Source: Amblyornis subalaris
Lineage: Eukaryota > Chordata > Aves > Passeriformes > Ptilonorhynchidae
Direction: 5' to 3'
Assembly: GCA_018881555.1 (NCBI GenBank)
Contig: JACAXG010000106.1
Coordinates: 124,001 to 188,000 of the forward strand
DNA: 64,000 nt
Shown here: piece by piece, positions 13,381 through 27,200 of the stretch
Layout: every line of letters begins with the position of its first letter
Position numbering within the stretch: position 1 is the stretch's first letter
Translations under genes and position numbers: made by a program
Notes under the pieces: generated by a model
What the model was told of the DNA's origin: nothing
Seen by the model: only the letters and a program-made list of their open reading frames with translations
Database searches by the model: none

Positions 13381-16300
13381 CTGTGGTGGTGCAGAGAGTG
13401 GAAGGAAGCAGAGGAATACGGGAAAGCAGACGTGTTCCCTGCTAATCCTCACATGTGTGTGGTGCTTCTGGAGGGACTGTTGCAGCAGGNAATGGTCAGA
13501 CATGCCTAGGGGATTGGTGGGCCATAGGGGATTTATTCCCCATTAATCCTTTCCATGAGGTTATCCTTTTAAAGGGAAGATTTTCAAAACAAGGGAAGCT
13601 CTTTATACATCTTAATAATGGAATTTACTGAAGCATAGAACGTTTTAATGCCTTTGCTGAAGGTCTATGGTAAATCTGTGGCAGATTTGGGATTAAAATT
13701 GATGTTTTCTCTCCCACTAGTCCTAAACTCAGTCTCACACAGACCTAACAGAGTCTTTCTGACTCAGTCTTGTNTGGCAGGGTCTTCCAAGAAGTATGTA
13801 CTGTTAACTCATTCCAACAATATGTTCTGCTCCCTCCTGTGGTAAATGAGACCTAACCATGTGTATAGGGAAATGGAAGAATGGATGATAATCATAGAAA
13901 AGGCAAAAAAACCAACCAAACAAAAAACAACTGGAGGAGAAAAATGTCAACAGACTTACCACTTTCTGTCCCTTTCTGCAAGCAAGATGTTGTCAGGAGA
14001 TTACTACTGCATAAAAGTCTCTTAAAGGAGGCCAAGTAGAACAATGCATCACACTCAAAGGAGTGTTTTCCACTAGGTAGGTTCCTGCAGCTGTCTTGAG
14101 CCTGACCTCTCAAAAACAAATAAATATTCATCTACATGGAATATTCCTTAGCTTATTGCATAAGTAGGCTGAAAAGATATTATTGGTAAAGTTAGTGATG
14201 GCAGTAAGAAGGAAATTAGTATAATAGCTGGGAAGAGATGACAGTTTATGGAAAATCTGTTTATAACCTCAAGGGGCTAGTTCATAATTGTTACAGCTTT
14301 CCCCAGAATGGCTGGAGAATATGTCATAGCCTACTTTTTTTTAAAGTGCAGTAGCTAGAGTGTATTTTCATAGTCTATGTTTAAAAAAGCCTTAGGATTC
14401 CTAATGAAATAAACCAACCTTACTAAAGTTTAGTTATATTTGTTTATTTATTTATCCAAGGTCAGAACATTTCTTTTAAAGTATAGGTATATGTAGGAAA
14501 GCATCTTATANCTGTGATGTATGTTAATAATGGAAATGCCAGCAGATTTCAGAATGCTTTTAGCACATTTTTGCCTGAATTGTTTGTCATAAGCCTGTAC
14601 CTGTGCTTAATGTGTGTCTGTTCTGTGTGTTCAACACATAGTTTGAGAATTGAGTGATAGATATTTAAGTCCATTATGGTAATGGACAGAGAGTTTCAGA
14701 AAGGGTGAAATTGAACATTATGCATTTTATTGGAGCTTTGTGAAGTTGCAGACTTCAATTTGCTACAAACCAGTGGAGCTAAACCAATGTTCACAAAGAT
14801 GAGAAATGTTAGAGAAATAAACCTATAGCTTTTTTTTTCTGTCTTAGAGGTTAAAATTCTCTAATACTTTGAGATAAGAGTAAGCTTTATTACACGTATT
14901 TTGCAATATTTCAGATTATTGCTGCATTACACTGTTTTATTTTAGCTCTGATGCTAGATCCCAACTTCCACATGAAAAAGTTCTGAGGGATTAGTGAGTT
15001 TTATACCTCAGTGGAATCTTCTCTTTCTGTTAATAGGTTGTATTAGACATAAAATCACACTAAGCTACAATGAGCTCAAGGTTTATTGACACCTCTTTTC
15101 TTCAGCTCAGGTAGAAAGCAAGTGTGCGTACCACTTTGAGAAGTTAAAAGATGTGTGGACTCGTTCTCTATGTAAATGTCATCTAAAGTGGAATTAAAAA
15201 TGGCACAACTGTTTTGCATCAATTTGAAATACAGTAGTGTAAATGAAAGAAAAAATAAACAATAATATATTTTGGTAAATCACCACCTGGACTATAATTT
15301 ATTTAGACCTCTCTTCTTAACCTTAAATTCTTGCTTTTAANCTTGAAAGTAGTTGTTTGTTACAGATCAACTTTGCATTCATTAATGATAAAAATTGTGG
15401 AATACANTGTACAGCCTATAGCAAATGATTTAGAAATAAAAGGAAGTATTTTAATGTGAATATAATTAGTAAATTGAACAAGTATTCATTATTGTGACAT
15501 TCATATCCCGTGAATGCTATTCTACCATGGTAACAGTGACACTAGTATTTACCTTCAACATAATCTTTTACTTTTAAAATAATAAGGTTGTCCAACTACT
15601 AGAAAATAATCAGATTTCAGGCAGCATAGCTCTAGAAATTAAATTTGATAAGTTTTCTATCTGTCTATCTGCGTTTAACTGTTTTCTTTCACATAACATA
15701 ATAGATGAAGTTCAGTTAATGAAAATGATGTCCTAATCTGGTAAAGTGCCACCTCAATTTTAAAGCTTTTCTCGCTTGTAAAATTGACCATTTTTAAAGG
15801 GGAAAATCTTCTATCAAATATCCCAGCTAATTGGAAAACTGTACTTGTGATTTCATGGGATAGAAGGCAGCCAAGACAGCTGAAGGNCTCTAGGGGATGT
15901 TAAAAGGTAACAAGTCCTGCTTGTTGGAGTCGACAGCTGCACTTAAAATTCAAAAGATTAGTAGATAACACTTTATTATTCCAGCCTGATTATCATAACT
16001 ATGTATTTTATTAATATATTTTTTAGTGAAGCCTGAAGGCACTGAAGTTTGTAATGTTCCTCACCTCTTCCTTATTTACTTTATCTACATCTCGCTCTCA
16101 TCCCCCAGTATCTCCAGCAGAGGTTATTTCCACAATCTTTTCTCATCTTGCTGATAGAGTTAGTGCCATTTTTTTCAGTTATCTGTATTTAATCAGGGAA
16201 GGTGTCTGAGTAAAGAAAAGGAAATCTGCTCTGTGCTCAGAGGTAAGAAATGCCAGATTTGTGGCACTGTGTGCAGTCTGANTCTGACCCCTTCCTATGT

Positions 16301-17631
16301 CCATATAGTGCACTGGATGTAGCAGGATCCTAGGGAAAAGTGTGTCCTTGCAATTAAAGCCCATATCACTCCATTTATGGGGGTTTTGTCAAGGTTTACA
16401 GGATAAGAATCCATCTGGCATTATCTGACGCTGACAGCCTGACACAGAAACTTTTAAAAAATAAATGGCCTGGTTTAGGGGAAAAACGATCTTTGAGCAT
16501 GCTCACAGAAGATGTTGGTACAGACGATTGCANTCCTGATTCTCCTGGTGCCATTGCAGGAACAGTGACCTTATCTGACAGTCCTGTGGCATTGGTGCCC
16601 GGGGTGGGAAGAAAGGGCTCATGGGACCTGCTGCCTACAGAGCTCTTCCCTTGCATCCAGAGTGGCTTTGCAGACACAGCTTTGTCCAGTCTGGGCAAAC
16701 CTGGGACATAATAACTCTTGTCAGGTTATTCCTGCCGTGCACGGGGGTCTGAGCCGTGCTCCTGCATGATGCTACAGCCCTCCCATGTCCCAAACTTTGC
16801 CAGACATAATTTGCCCTTGTATCTCCTGCAACTGTGTTCCAGGACCGTGAGGGATTCCAGCATTTCGGGAAGTTGGAGACGAACCTAAAGACATTTCTGC
16901 TCCTGCCAGCTGTGGTCCTGGCAGCTGAGGGCTCACAGNGCAGAATGAAGCACTGCTCCCTCTGCTCCCACTAAATGCACCAGGCTTTTCTGATTAGACC
17001 TCCTTTGGAATTGTGTTAGCACAAGCCAGAGTTTCCATGGAAAATAATGTCCCACAGCCAAATCAAGTTGTGCTGCAATGACTTAATGAACCTGTGTTAC
17101 TGAATGCTCCCTGCCTCTTTTCTCAGAATGCCTTCTGCTGTATGAAATNATCAGCAAAACAGACTGTTTTGCTCAAAATAAGGCTTGGCAGTTTTAAGAA
17201 TGTCAACGCTATGGGTAATATGCATAAGATAGAGAAAAATTCCCTATGCAGCTCATCAACAGCTGGGTTCTGTGTGAACGTTTCTGTCCANGGCGCTTGC
17301 TACCCATGAAAATGAGACTACTCAGTCCTTTCATAAATATCCAATGAGCTGTAATGTCATCAGTCTTCCTAAAAATAAAATATTAAACACTGTAAATGGT
17401 ATTTGACCTCTATTACAGTGTCTGGAGGATTAAAAATGCTCCAATTTCAGGCGGTGTGTTGTCCCACGTGCCTCCAGCCTGTGCTGTGTGTGTGCGGTGG
17501 CAGGGGAGGAGTGGAAGGAGAGCAGCCTGGACAAGCACTGCCTTTCCCCCAACAGTGCTGTGAGCACAGCACTCTTCTGTGCTTTCAGTTGTGTTTTAGA
17601 CTTTATGTTGGAAATATGGGAAATGCGCTAC
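13381..17631. other. No gene recognised
   Basis: AT-rich, particularly 14.1-15.9 kb. No coding, RNA or repeat family signal was seen. Confidence 0.6.
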
Positions 17632-18126
17632 TGTGACAACACCCCAGACGAGTTTGCTCACAACACTCAGCCATGTGGGATGGTCAGCACGTGGGAAGGG
17701 AGGGATGCCATCCAGAGGGACCTTGACAGGCTCGAGAGTGGGCCAGTGTGAACCTCATGAAGCTCAACAGGGCCAAGTGCAAGGTCCTGCACCTCTGTTG
17801 GGGCAATCCCAAGCACAAAGAATGGCTGGGCAGAGAATAGATTGAGAGCAGGCCTGGGGNGCAGGGACAAGGGAAAATGGCTTTAAACNGAAACAGGGTA
17901 GGTTTGGATTAGACATTATCTGCTGTGAGNGTGGTGAGGCCCTGGCACAGCATGTCCAGAGAAGCCGTGGCTGACCCATTCCTGGAAGTGTCTGAGGCCA
18001 GGATGGATGCGGCTTGGAGCAACCTGGTCTAGTGGAAGGTGTCCCTGCCCATGGCAGGGGGTGGAATGAGATGTTCTTAAGGTCCCTCCCAAGCCAAACC
18101 ATTGTATGATGCTGTGATTCTATGAC
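17632..18126 (+). mobile_element. CR1 LINE with internal deletion
   Basis: It contains the CR1 block GGATGCCATCCAGAGGGACC, then CTCATGAAGCTCAACAGGGC and GGTCCTGCACCTC, and then jumps near 17855 to the 3' segment with TGGCACAGCATGTCCAGAGA and TCTAGTGGAAGGTGTCCCTG. It ends in a GTGATTCTATGA tail. Three Ns fall inside it (17860, 17889 and 17930). Confidence 0.9.
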
Positions 18127-19839
18127 TTATGACTATCAATATGGCATCAAACTGCATTCCATCAGTTTCGCTTCCAGTTTTTCAGAGGTAATGTCTTTGC
18201 AAGACTATTTTAAAACCTGTGCTTACAGCTCCCTTCTGAGCACTGATAACATATGTTTAAAAACGAGGATGAATTTGCCATCAAGAGCTACCATATTTTT
18301 CTTTAACAGCCAATAAATAATATTTTGTGATGCTGAATGAGTGAAGCTGAGCTAGTGCCTTAAGTTATTCGAGAACACAGGATTATTATGGCCTAATGTC
18401 TATTCTCATTTCTGTCAGAATATCCATCATACTTCCATTTTGAAATCAAAGATAAGGAGCAAGGAACATCATATGGCTCTAGGGCTTTGAGTTGCAATGG
18501 GAGCTACTTAAAGAAAGGAAGGGAAGAAAGAGGAGCAGCTTNATGGTGAGGTTTAGTTTCTATATGTACAGAGGGCACGCTAACAAGAAAGTGAATAATA
18601 GTCAAAATGAATTTATTAAGAAAAAGTCATGTCAAACCAATTGTTTTCTGTGGAAAGCTGTGTGTGCCTGAACTTCAAGGTCTTTTGCAGCTGCATCAGA
18701 ATTATTTTCCTAAGTCAGCTGAGGAAACTTGGTCCAGGTGTTTTTGCTGTGGGGAGAGGAGGAAGCAAATCTGAGGAGCTGCTGGTGGTTCACAGCCTCT
18801 CTGTGGAAATATTTTGCCAGTGANGCTCCACTGGCTGTGCCCTGTGTCTGGTGACAACCTAAAAGATTTTTCTGATATAATTCATCGCTTAGATATGAAG
18901 TGCTGGTAAACTCCAGTTTTAACTGTTAATCCCTTCTTCAGCTCAAAACTAGACTTTTAGCAATTTTCTGCTTATATGAACAGCTNATAAAAGGCAGAAG
19001 ATATTGAGGTGCATTTAGTGATAATAAAAGTAGAAAAATAGNAAATGAGTCATCTTACCCACATGTCAGGTAAGACTTTACATTTTGAGATCTCATGTTG
19101 GCTGAAAAATAAAATTTATTTTCCCTCATCTTGAAGATGGNTTATGCAATAATTTTTTTTTTCCCTTTTAATTATATATTTTGATCCAAGTCCATTTGAA
19201 GTTTTGGTGCTATAAGCAGGCATACTTTCTTCACTAGAAATTCTTTACATAATTAGAAAGACGTAAATATTTTCATTGTCTTGGTGGTAATTTTATGAAA
19301 TAGAAGACACAGGAATATTAAATTCATTTTTGGAAAATCTAGCAGCCAAACTTGATCTGATTCTGTCTCTTTGAGTTATACATTATTTTACCTATAAACT
19401 ACTAATTAAAAACTAAGTGCATTGTGCTCAATAAATGTCCACTTGGATTTGTGTTCCCTAGTAGTTACTTCTATCAAAGAGAAGTAAACAATCATTTTAT
19501 AATTTTTAATGGAAGTATATTATTTAATAATGTTTTAGCTTTTGTCTTCGATAACTCTTGCTGTAATTTTGTTAACGTAAAGTAATCTCTGATTAGTTTG
19601 TATGGCATATTAAACAACGACAATATGCTTTTCAATAAAAATACACTGAGGACTGGCTTCAAATCCCAGTGCCTACTAGGCATCTTTCTAATTTGCAAAT
19701 AATTTCGGGATTTTCTTTTGCTGTTACAGCCTAGAACTCAGTTACAAGNTCTTCTTTTCTCCAAACTTCAGTTCAGTGGCTTTTGAATTCTTTANATACA
19801 ACCTTTTGAAATCAAATAAATTCTCTTTTTTGTGAGGGT
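18127..19839. other. No gene recognised
   Basis: Holds only the possible old CR1 scrap at 18590-18665. The remainder is AT-rich. Confidence 0.55.
18590..18665 (+). mobile_element. Old CR1 ORF2 fragment (possible)
   Basis: The string around AAGTCATGTCAAACCAATTG resembles the amniote CR1 reverse-transcriptase region in which 'AAATCATGTCAAACCAA' is conserved. It is short and diverged, and the assignment is from memory only. Confidence 0.35.
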
Positions 19840-20380
19840 TCACTTGCTTGTTAGTTCACTGCAGCTCTTGAGCTGGTACATGGAATAGTTCCTGTTCCCT
19901 GCGTACTCTATCCCAAGGGAACCCGAGGAGGAAACACAGATGGTTTTTGGGTAGGTCAGTGGAGGCACATTGAACGTTTTCTTGACGTGATCCACCTTGG
20001 CTGAGGGAGAAAGAGAGAATTCTACAGATTCTTCTTGGGGCAAGGGCTGGAAATCCAGCACAGACAAAGTGGTGTTGGAAAGAGTGTGGAGGGGCTGTGG
20101 GGAGGTCTGTTTGTGTAAGGGCTGTGAGCTTGACCTCAAAATTAGCCAGGAAACTTTCTAAACTCCTGCCTAATTTGTTTTGCTGCTGTTTTAAGGCCTC
20201 CCCCTTCAATTCTGTNGTTAATTTTGTACAAACTTTGATCCGATAAGAGGTACTTCTGCATTGTACTACAAGTTTGAGAGCACCCGTAACTCGCATAAAA
20301 TTGAGTGTGCTGCAGGTGCCCTCTCTTAACCAGGAAAATTTAAGGCTACTGACTACAAATCCAAGCATGAAATGATCCAA
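19840..20380 (-). pseudogene. Unidentified coding-like stretch, possibly frameshifted or an unannotated terminal exon
   Basis: Two overlapping minus-strand frames are open. The upstream one (to about 20130) includes ELKGEALKQQQNKLGRSLE and FLANFEVKL. The downstream one (20139 to a stop at 19840) includes TTLSVLDFQPLPQEESVEF and YAGNRNYSMYQL. In the downstream frame about three fifths of codons end in G or C, well above the AT-rich surroundings, which suggests a coding past. A plausible acceptor, cctccccacag, at 20094/20095 would open the downstream frame in phase 0, compatible with the last VWDE EGF exon. Alternatively this is one ORF broken by a frameshift near 20130, i.e. a decayed gene copy. 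I do not recognise the protein family. Confidence 0.3.
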
Positions 20381-20939
20381 AGTGAAACTCTATCTCATGT
20401 GGCCTTTTCTCCTTCATCTAAATTTAGCCCTCGAGTACACAGATGCATTTTGCTGCGCCCTTGCACCCAAGGACAGGACTTAGCCTAGAGCATCCAGGCA
20501 AAGCACTCTCCAGTGCTCAGGCAGTAACAGATTGCAGCACTGGACTGTCAGTACAGTATTAAAATTGCAGACTAAGATTTCTTTTCATGGACACAAAACA
20601 CCACACAAAACATTGGAAGCACTTTGTGGTGCCAGGCTGCTGGCACAGAACTTTTCTTTTTAAGCACAGNGACAATTTCTCCCCTGTGTACGGACTATTT
20701 ATCAGTTTGCAGACTGCTGATTAACTGGGATGAGTGTAGAAGTGCATTTAGGTTCACGCTATANCTTAGGTATTAAAATGTGTTTAAAATAGCTCGATAT
20801 TTGCTTTTTAAAGTTTGTTGCAGTTGAGCTGTGGACTAAACAGTGGCAGCCTGGCCTTGGAAATATTTGCCTTGATTTTGGTTTGTCTGAGTTTCAGCTT
20901 GTCTTCGTGGTGCCCTGTGACCTCGAACCAGTCATGTAC
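20381..20939. other. No gene recognised
   Basis: Single-copy-looking sequence between the coding-like stretch and the old CR1. No splice-bounded open frame was found. Confidence 0.55.
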
Positions 20940-21235
20940 TTTGAAAGAGTTATGACTTTTGGGTAGTGTTCCATATTACATGAGGCACCGTGTCCAGCTG
21001 AGTCTTAAAATTGTCCAATATTAGGGAATCCACCACTTCCCTGAGGAGATTATTCAAACACCTGATTGCTTTCATTGTGAAAAATCTTCCTCNTGTCTCT
21101 AATCAGAATCTCCCAGGAGTAACTTGTACCCACCACCCCTCATGTTTTCCACATTACTCTTTGTAAAAATGGAGTCTCCGCCTTCTTTATAAGCCATCCT
21201 TTAAACACTTTTCACATGTACAAGTTTTTCCTGTT
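20940..21235 (-). mobile_element. Old CR1 3' fragment
   Basis: On the plus strand, GTGTCCAGCTGAGTCTTAAA, GGGAATCCACCACTTCCCTG, TTCATTGTGAAAAATCTTCC and TCTAATCAGAATCTCCCAGG follow the order of a reverse-complemented CR1 3' region. It is strongly diverged, so an older insertion than the copies at 5 and 10 kb. Confidence 0.7.
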
Positions 21236-24200
21236 GAGACTGTAATCCTAGAATAGTTTCCTATTATTTTATGTGAATGTTCTTTAACTTTCCTTTTTAA
21301 TCCAGGTAGTCTCTAATGTAATAGTTTCTAATTCAGATCCTATCTGTTTCCCCCAGCTCCTTTCAATGGCTAACCTTTCCCAGTTTCTTTTCTGTTTGTT
21401 TTCTTTTTTTTTTTCCCCCAGATCTTGTGACCCAAAAATTCACCTTCAGCTTTTGCTACCCTGGGATNGAGCCTGGCTTTTCTTTGTTTATTTTGGATTC
21501 ATTCCTCTCCTCCTATTCTGTTTATTTTTAAGGAAAGGAAAATCAGTGTTCTGGGATTACTTTGTAATATCTGTATATCCTTATGACATTGTTAATCTCT
21601 GTGCCCCTGCCTTGTTCAGGTACCTCCCTACTTATCTCATANTTTTATTTTATAGTGGCCTGACCCTTCTATAATTTAAATAACTGATGGTTTTCCTTCT
21701 TGATCTTCCCAGCTACAGTCTTTAAAACAATTTTGTTTAGCTCATTGCTTATGTCTTGACTTNTATCTTTAGTCTCAGATGTTTCCAAGTAGAAGCTGCA
21801 AAAATAGTTTTTGTTCTGTATGAAGAAACAGCAAATAGAGCCAGGTTTGAATTTCACTTTGTGTGTGGATAGAACTTTGGTTATTTTTATCTCCTGAAGG
21901 AAATCTCTGTCACTTGCCTTCATGAACTTCCAATCTTCTTCAGTAATTTGGTCTTGTAAAGCAATGGCAGGTCATAGCTGTCGAGGGGAAAACGATTGCT
22001 TGGTTTATAAGGGCATAAGCTTTTAAAAGTGNTTTAATAGCAGGAGAAAGATTTTGAAATGGTCTCTGTATTAAAGGGCAAATGAAGGTATGAGGTTGAT
22101 AGAGGCTGGTGGTATTAAACAGATAGGCTGCTTCATCTTGTGCACGTTGAAATTCTATTTCAGTACAGCAGANTTAGTAAAAATGTGAAATAAACAGGCT
22201 TGATAATCACAAAGGTTTGGATCTTCATTCTCTGAGACATCCATGGTAGTGACAAACCCTTTGTTGACTCTTCGAAGCTCGACACAGAGTATAGGGAAGG
22301 CATGCAGCTTTTGAACAGGGTAAACTAAGTTTGCTGCACCCTTATGACAAATCTGTCTTATACCTGACATGGACCCTAACAGCACTGACAATCTAATAAA
22401 TCAGTCATGGGTAATGCATGCTGAAAGCTGCTTCAGGGAAAAAAAAAAGAAAGCAAAGAGGCAGGGACTTGAGAGCAAATCAGGAATAGGTTTCTTTCTT
22501 CCCGTGGCTGTAAGGCAAACTGATTAAAAGTCTCTGTATTCTCTTAGTAAACTTATTGCCAGTTATTCCCATCTTCCTGATACAGTACAAATGCCAGCAA
22601 GTTACATGTCTAGATTGAAATTNTTTCTAAACAAAGGGGGAAAAAAAAGTCTTAACCAGATGTCAGAGAAATCAGCTGGGAAGTTGGCTTATTCCACCCA
22701 AAACACTGTCATGACAGAAGAATAAAATTTCAAGAGGGAAGTTAGTACAAAAGAAATTTGATAAAATTATGATCATCAGGATAAAAGTTCTTTCTGGTTC
22801 AGACTGAAAATTTGTCAAGCTAGGGTTTTTCCTCGGAGTCACTTTCCAATTTTAATTGAGAGGCTTCTCCAAGCCAGGTTATCTGCAGAGTTTGGGAAGG
22901 TGTGGAGCTACCTGTCAAATGGGAAAGTAATAACAGAACCAGGTCTGACACAGAGAAGAGAGAGAAGGATGTAATTCCTTGAACTCTGAAAAGGTCAACC
23001 AAGACGTCAATTTGGAACTGAGTTGCCTGGGACTCANGCAGAGGCAGAAAAGAAAGACATCTCTGTGCAATTTGTGTCTTAGTTTAGGAGCAGAGGCAGA
23101 ACACATCCTCTTGGATATGGGAGCAGGCACGGAGAGAAGGCACGGGCTGTGCCGCAGGAGCTGGACTTCACCTCGGCAGGAGGAGCTCCTGCATGTCTGC
23201 TCATCCACCTCTGCTCACACTGCAGGGCCTGCAGCTTTTATAAAAGAACTGCACAGAGCATCTGTGTCTTCCTCTTCCTGGGAGAAAGTGGCTACAATCT
23301 CCCAAACCTCAGGTGATNTAGACAGGAAGCAATATAGAGGAGGGAGGAATGTCGATGTCCCGTAAGGCAGAGACCTCCTTCCTTTCCAAACCCGCCTGGT
23401 AGATGCCCAGGGATTATCCCTGAGCTCCTGTTCTCAAGCACAGTGACAACTTGTTCTGAATAANGATCATTAATTTTGGATGTGGCAGCTCTTACCTAGA
23501 GCTCCTGAGCGTGAATTAGTTTTGCTGAAGTATAAACAGTAATATTACAGGTACATATTGTTATGCATATTTTGTATATTCTGGTATGTCCTGCTCCTTC
23601 CCCATCTCACATTAATGTTAAAAAATTAATTGAGCATAAAGATGTAGAATAAGGTCCACAGAGCATATCATTAACTACAGCTTTCGTTAAGTAACTAAAG
23701 TTGAAAATAATATTATGATAATTCCTTGTTCCTTTATTTATGTATATGAAGTATTGCAAAGTCTTTCTCATTTGGGGTGTGATATATGAGGTGGCAGATC
23801 CTCCCAATGTGCCATCAGCTTGAAATGAGCCCCAAACTTTACTAATTGCAATCCATCATTTCCTGTTGTTGCAGTGATCCACGTGGAACATGGTTTTCTG
23901 CAGGAAGGCTGGGTGTTAAATGTGCATAGACACCAGATCATGCTTCTCTCCCTTGTGTGTGGTCTCCCCAGGTCAGGATTAGGGGCTTCTGCTGTTGCAC
24001 TTATTTATTGATAAATCAAGGAATGACATCTGCAGGCTCCCGAAAGTGGTACATTTCTGGTGTAAAACTGCTCATTTTANAAGGAGTTAAGATGTATCTA
24101 ACTATTCTACAGGGAGTACATGCACTTCTTTCAACTTCAATTGCACTTCATAACATGAGAGAAAAAAACCCTTTTAAAATTAAATGGTACTTTTCCTTAT

Positions 24201-27200
24201 GGAATACTGAATAAACATGGCTATTTTCCCATTAAAAGTNTTTCCTTTGCTTCAAAGCAATTTCTACAAGGTTTTGAGCTAATGTACTAATGCAATGCAT
24301 GTAGGTGCATACATACCTATGTTCAACGGAGCTTGTAACCCATCCCATCTTTTTGTCCAAGGTTAATACTGGTAGAGTAGGCACAAAATATAATCCTTTT
24401 TACTTTTTGCGGTCTCCTGCTTTATAGGCAGAAAAAGTGTAGGCGACACCTTTTGTCTTGAAAACAACACAAACCCTAAGAAAATCCTACAAGAATAGAG
24501 ACAGTGCCTTAATGTTTGAACATTCACATGAGTGAATATTATAAGCCATGGATGAGTTATATCTGCCAATTACTGTGCTCTTAAAAGGGTTTATATTAAG
24601 CAAAAACCCCAAAAGGTCTCCCTTCTGCCTAATGGTTCTGTTTGCTATTCCCATAAAAAGAGATCATGATNTACTGTACCCTATTTATTCTGGGTTTAAT
24701 AGGATTTTGAAATAAGTCTTCAGCAAACAAAGAATATTGGAAGTCATAAGGACAATTAGAAGTTAGAACTAAGTAACTCATAACTTCAAGTAACGGTACT
24801 GAGAGCTGGTACAATTTTTTGGTAGGGTGCAGTTAGTAAGGCTCCTGCCTTAAGTTCCTTGTTGTATTTTTGGACATACAAGAGAAGTAGTGGCTTATTA
24901 GACAAGGTTTAGAAAAATAGGACCCTTTTTTTTGCAAGAAAATGTCCTGATTGGATAGTTTTCAACAAGGTGTAAAACATGTATGAAAATCTAAAGAATA
25001 ATTTTTCTCTCACATTATCCTATATCTTGTTTAAATCTCAGCCAAGGAATATAGTAATTACCATATCTAGTGAGTTTTTAGCAAAGTGTATTGAACAATC
25101 AAGGGGAGAAAATCAGCTAAGTGCTGAAGTGACTGTGAGAAAAGGAAGAGTGTTGAATCCATCCTTCAGAAAGAAGAGTTACACTGACATGGTCTGTGAA
25201 CCATGGTTACCCATAGTTTGGTATCAGATCCTGGAACTCGAGTGTTGCTATTTATTAGAAATTTTTTCTGTTTTATAACCACACATGAACAATTCTCAGT
25301 GATGCAAACCAGCTTTTGAATTGTCTAAAAATANTTGAGGGTGAAGGTTGTCTCAAATAGTCACTTCTAGAAATGCAGTGAGAAGCTGCAAGGCGTGGAA
25401 AGATGGTTTAGGTTTTCAAATCCAATCTTGGCAAGCAGTTCTGATCATTAGCATTGTCTCTGGTAGGCAGGGAGGCAAAGTAATAGAAATCTTTTTTATT
25501 GATTGGGACTGTACTTGAAGAAAGGTGTAATTGCCACCCTAAATTTAATCCTGTAGATACACATCGGGTGTCAATGTTCTGTTTTAGTATTAATGTCTTC
25601 CTGGAACTGCTAAAAAACTTCACTTCATATTAACATTGCTGACTGTGATCTAGATCACTATGTATCAGTAAAATATAACAAGGATTTTTGAAGCCTGGTC
25701 CTTGGTCTAAGTGTTTGTGGGAAACTTTCAAGGAGCGTTGAGAGTAATTTGCTTTTTTAATGTTTTGCATTNGGGATATCACAACATAAAATGAAACTTC
25801 AGAAATAAGTGATAGAGAATCATCTATTGGAGAATGAAATAGATACATTTAAAAGCAATTTGCTATATTAGTTACACATGGGATAAAACCACTACTATTA
25901 GGAGGAGGGCAAAAGGAAGGAGGAATGTTTCAGACCATTATAGTAGCCACAGTTTTTCCAAGCTTTTTTCAACACTTAATTTGCAGTATTCAAGTGTGTC
26001 ACAGATTTCTTTTATTCTTATAAAATGACAGCAAGGGTCAGATCAAATATTATATCTAGTTACTGTTACAGTCCTGAAGGTTCAATGAAAAAATCCTTGC
26101 TTTCATTGTTCCCCTAAGCTGCTTCGGGAAGAATGAGGGAATATCAAAGCTTCTGTTTTCCTCCATCAAAGTACCAAGATTTCAGTCTATATTTGTTCTA
26201 TATTTGCACTGAAATTTCTCAGTAAAATCAGGATCTTATTTATTCATTTTTCTCTAGACTGTGGGTAAACTTACCTGTTTAGAAAAAGATGCCAAAAAAT
26301 GAGGAAATTTATATGTGCCATCAAATTTTAATGAAGCAGAATAACATGGCACTAAATTTTTTTTATAAAATGGTCTGCACCATTGTGAAATCATTTAGTT
26401 GTGAAGGTGTCACTACAGCTGCAGATCATGAATTTGAGTCTTGCCATAGACAGGTTTGAAAATAAGTGTTGGTTTATTGACATATGAGAAGAATTTTGGC
26501 TTTTTTCTTTATTCTTCTGTGTGATTACATAAGGATAAAAGGGAGAGAACCAGCAATTTCTTCACACTGTGTCTCCCCAAACAAAAAATGTGCTCAGTGC
26601 CAGATTGTCAATACCCAAATGATTGTCTCCATTGTCCTGCTGNTCTCTTCATCCTATTGGGAGCTGCAAAAAAGAAATGAGGGTTCAGCTGCTTATGGGA
26701 CTACAGAAGAAACAGCCCCATACACGGGGTGTCGTGTAAGAAATATTACGTGCAAGTGCTCAAATGATTGATAGTAGTTCCTGTATTTTCTTTGGAATTT
26801 ATGTAATTATGGCAAAATCACAGTCCACTTTTTTCTTTCCACAAAATTTTGACTTCGGTAACCAAAGGTTTTATTAACCTGGGAATGAAGAACATGCTTT
26901 TGAAAGGGCCTNAGCAGTGGAATGATGAATGGAAGCGTTCCCGAAGCATGCACGGGAAGTGCTATCAGGGAGCTGTGGCTGGTTTCTGCTCCATCGGCCC
27001 GACAGGAAAATGGCAATATTGCTGGAATNATTCCGCTTAGGCTCTATTATTTGCGGTGGCGCCTGACAGTTATGGAGTCGGAATTCAATTTCTTTCATCT
27101 AAAGCAGGTGTGCCTTAAAAAAAAAAATAAAAATAACTCTTCCACTTCTGTATAACACATGGAGATTGTTGGCTTCTTGCCTGAAAGCGTCTCAGGGCAC

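Noticed and set aside
17403..18102. Several overlapping open frames on both strands
   Set aside because: They lie in or beside a CR1 element (17632-18126) and reflect its GC-rich remnant, not a host gene.
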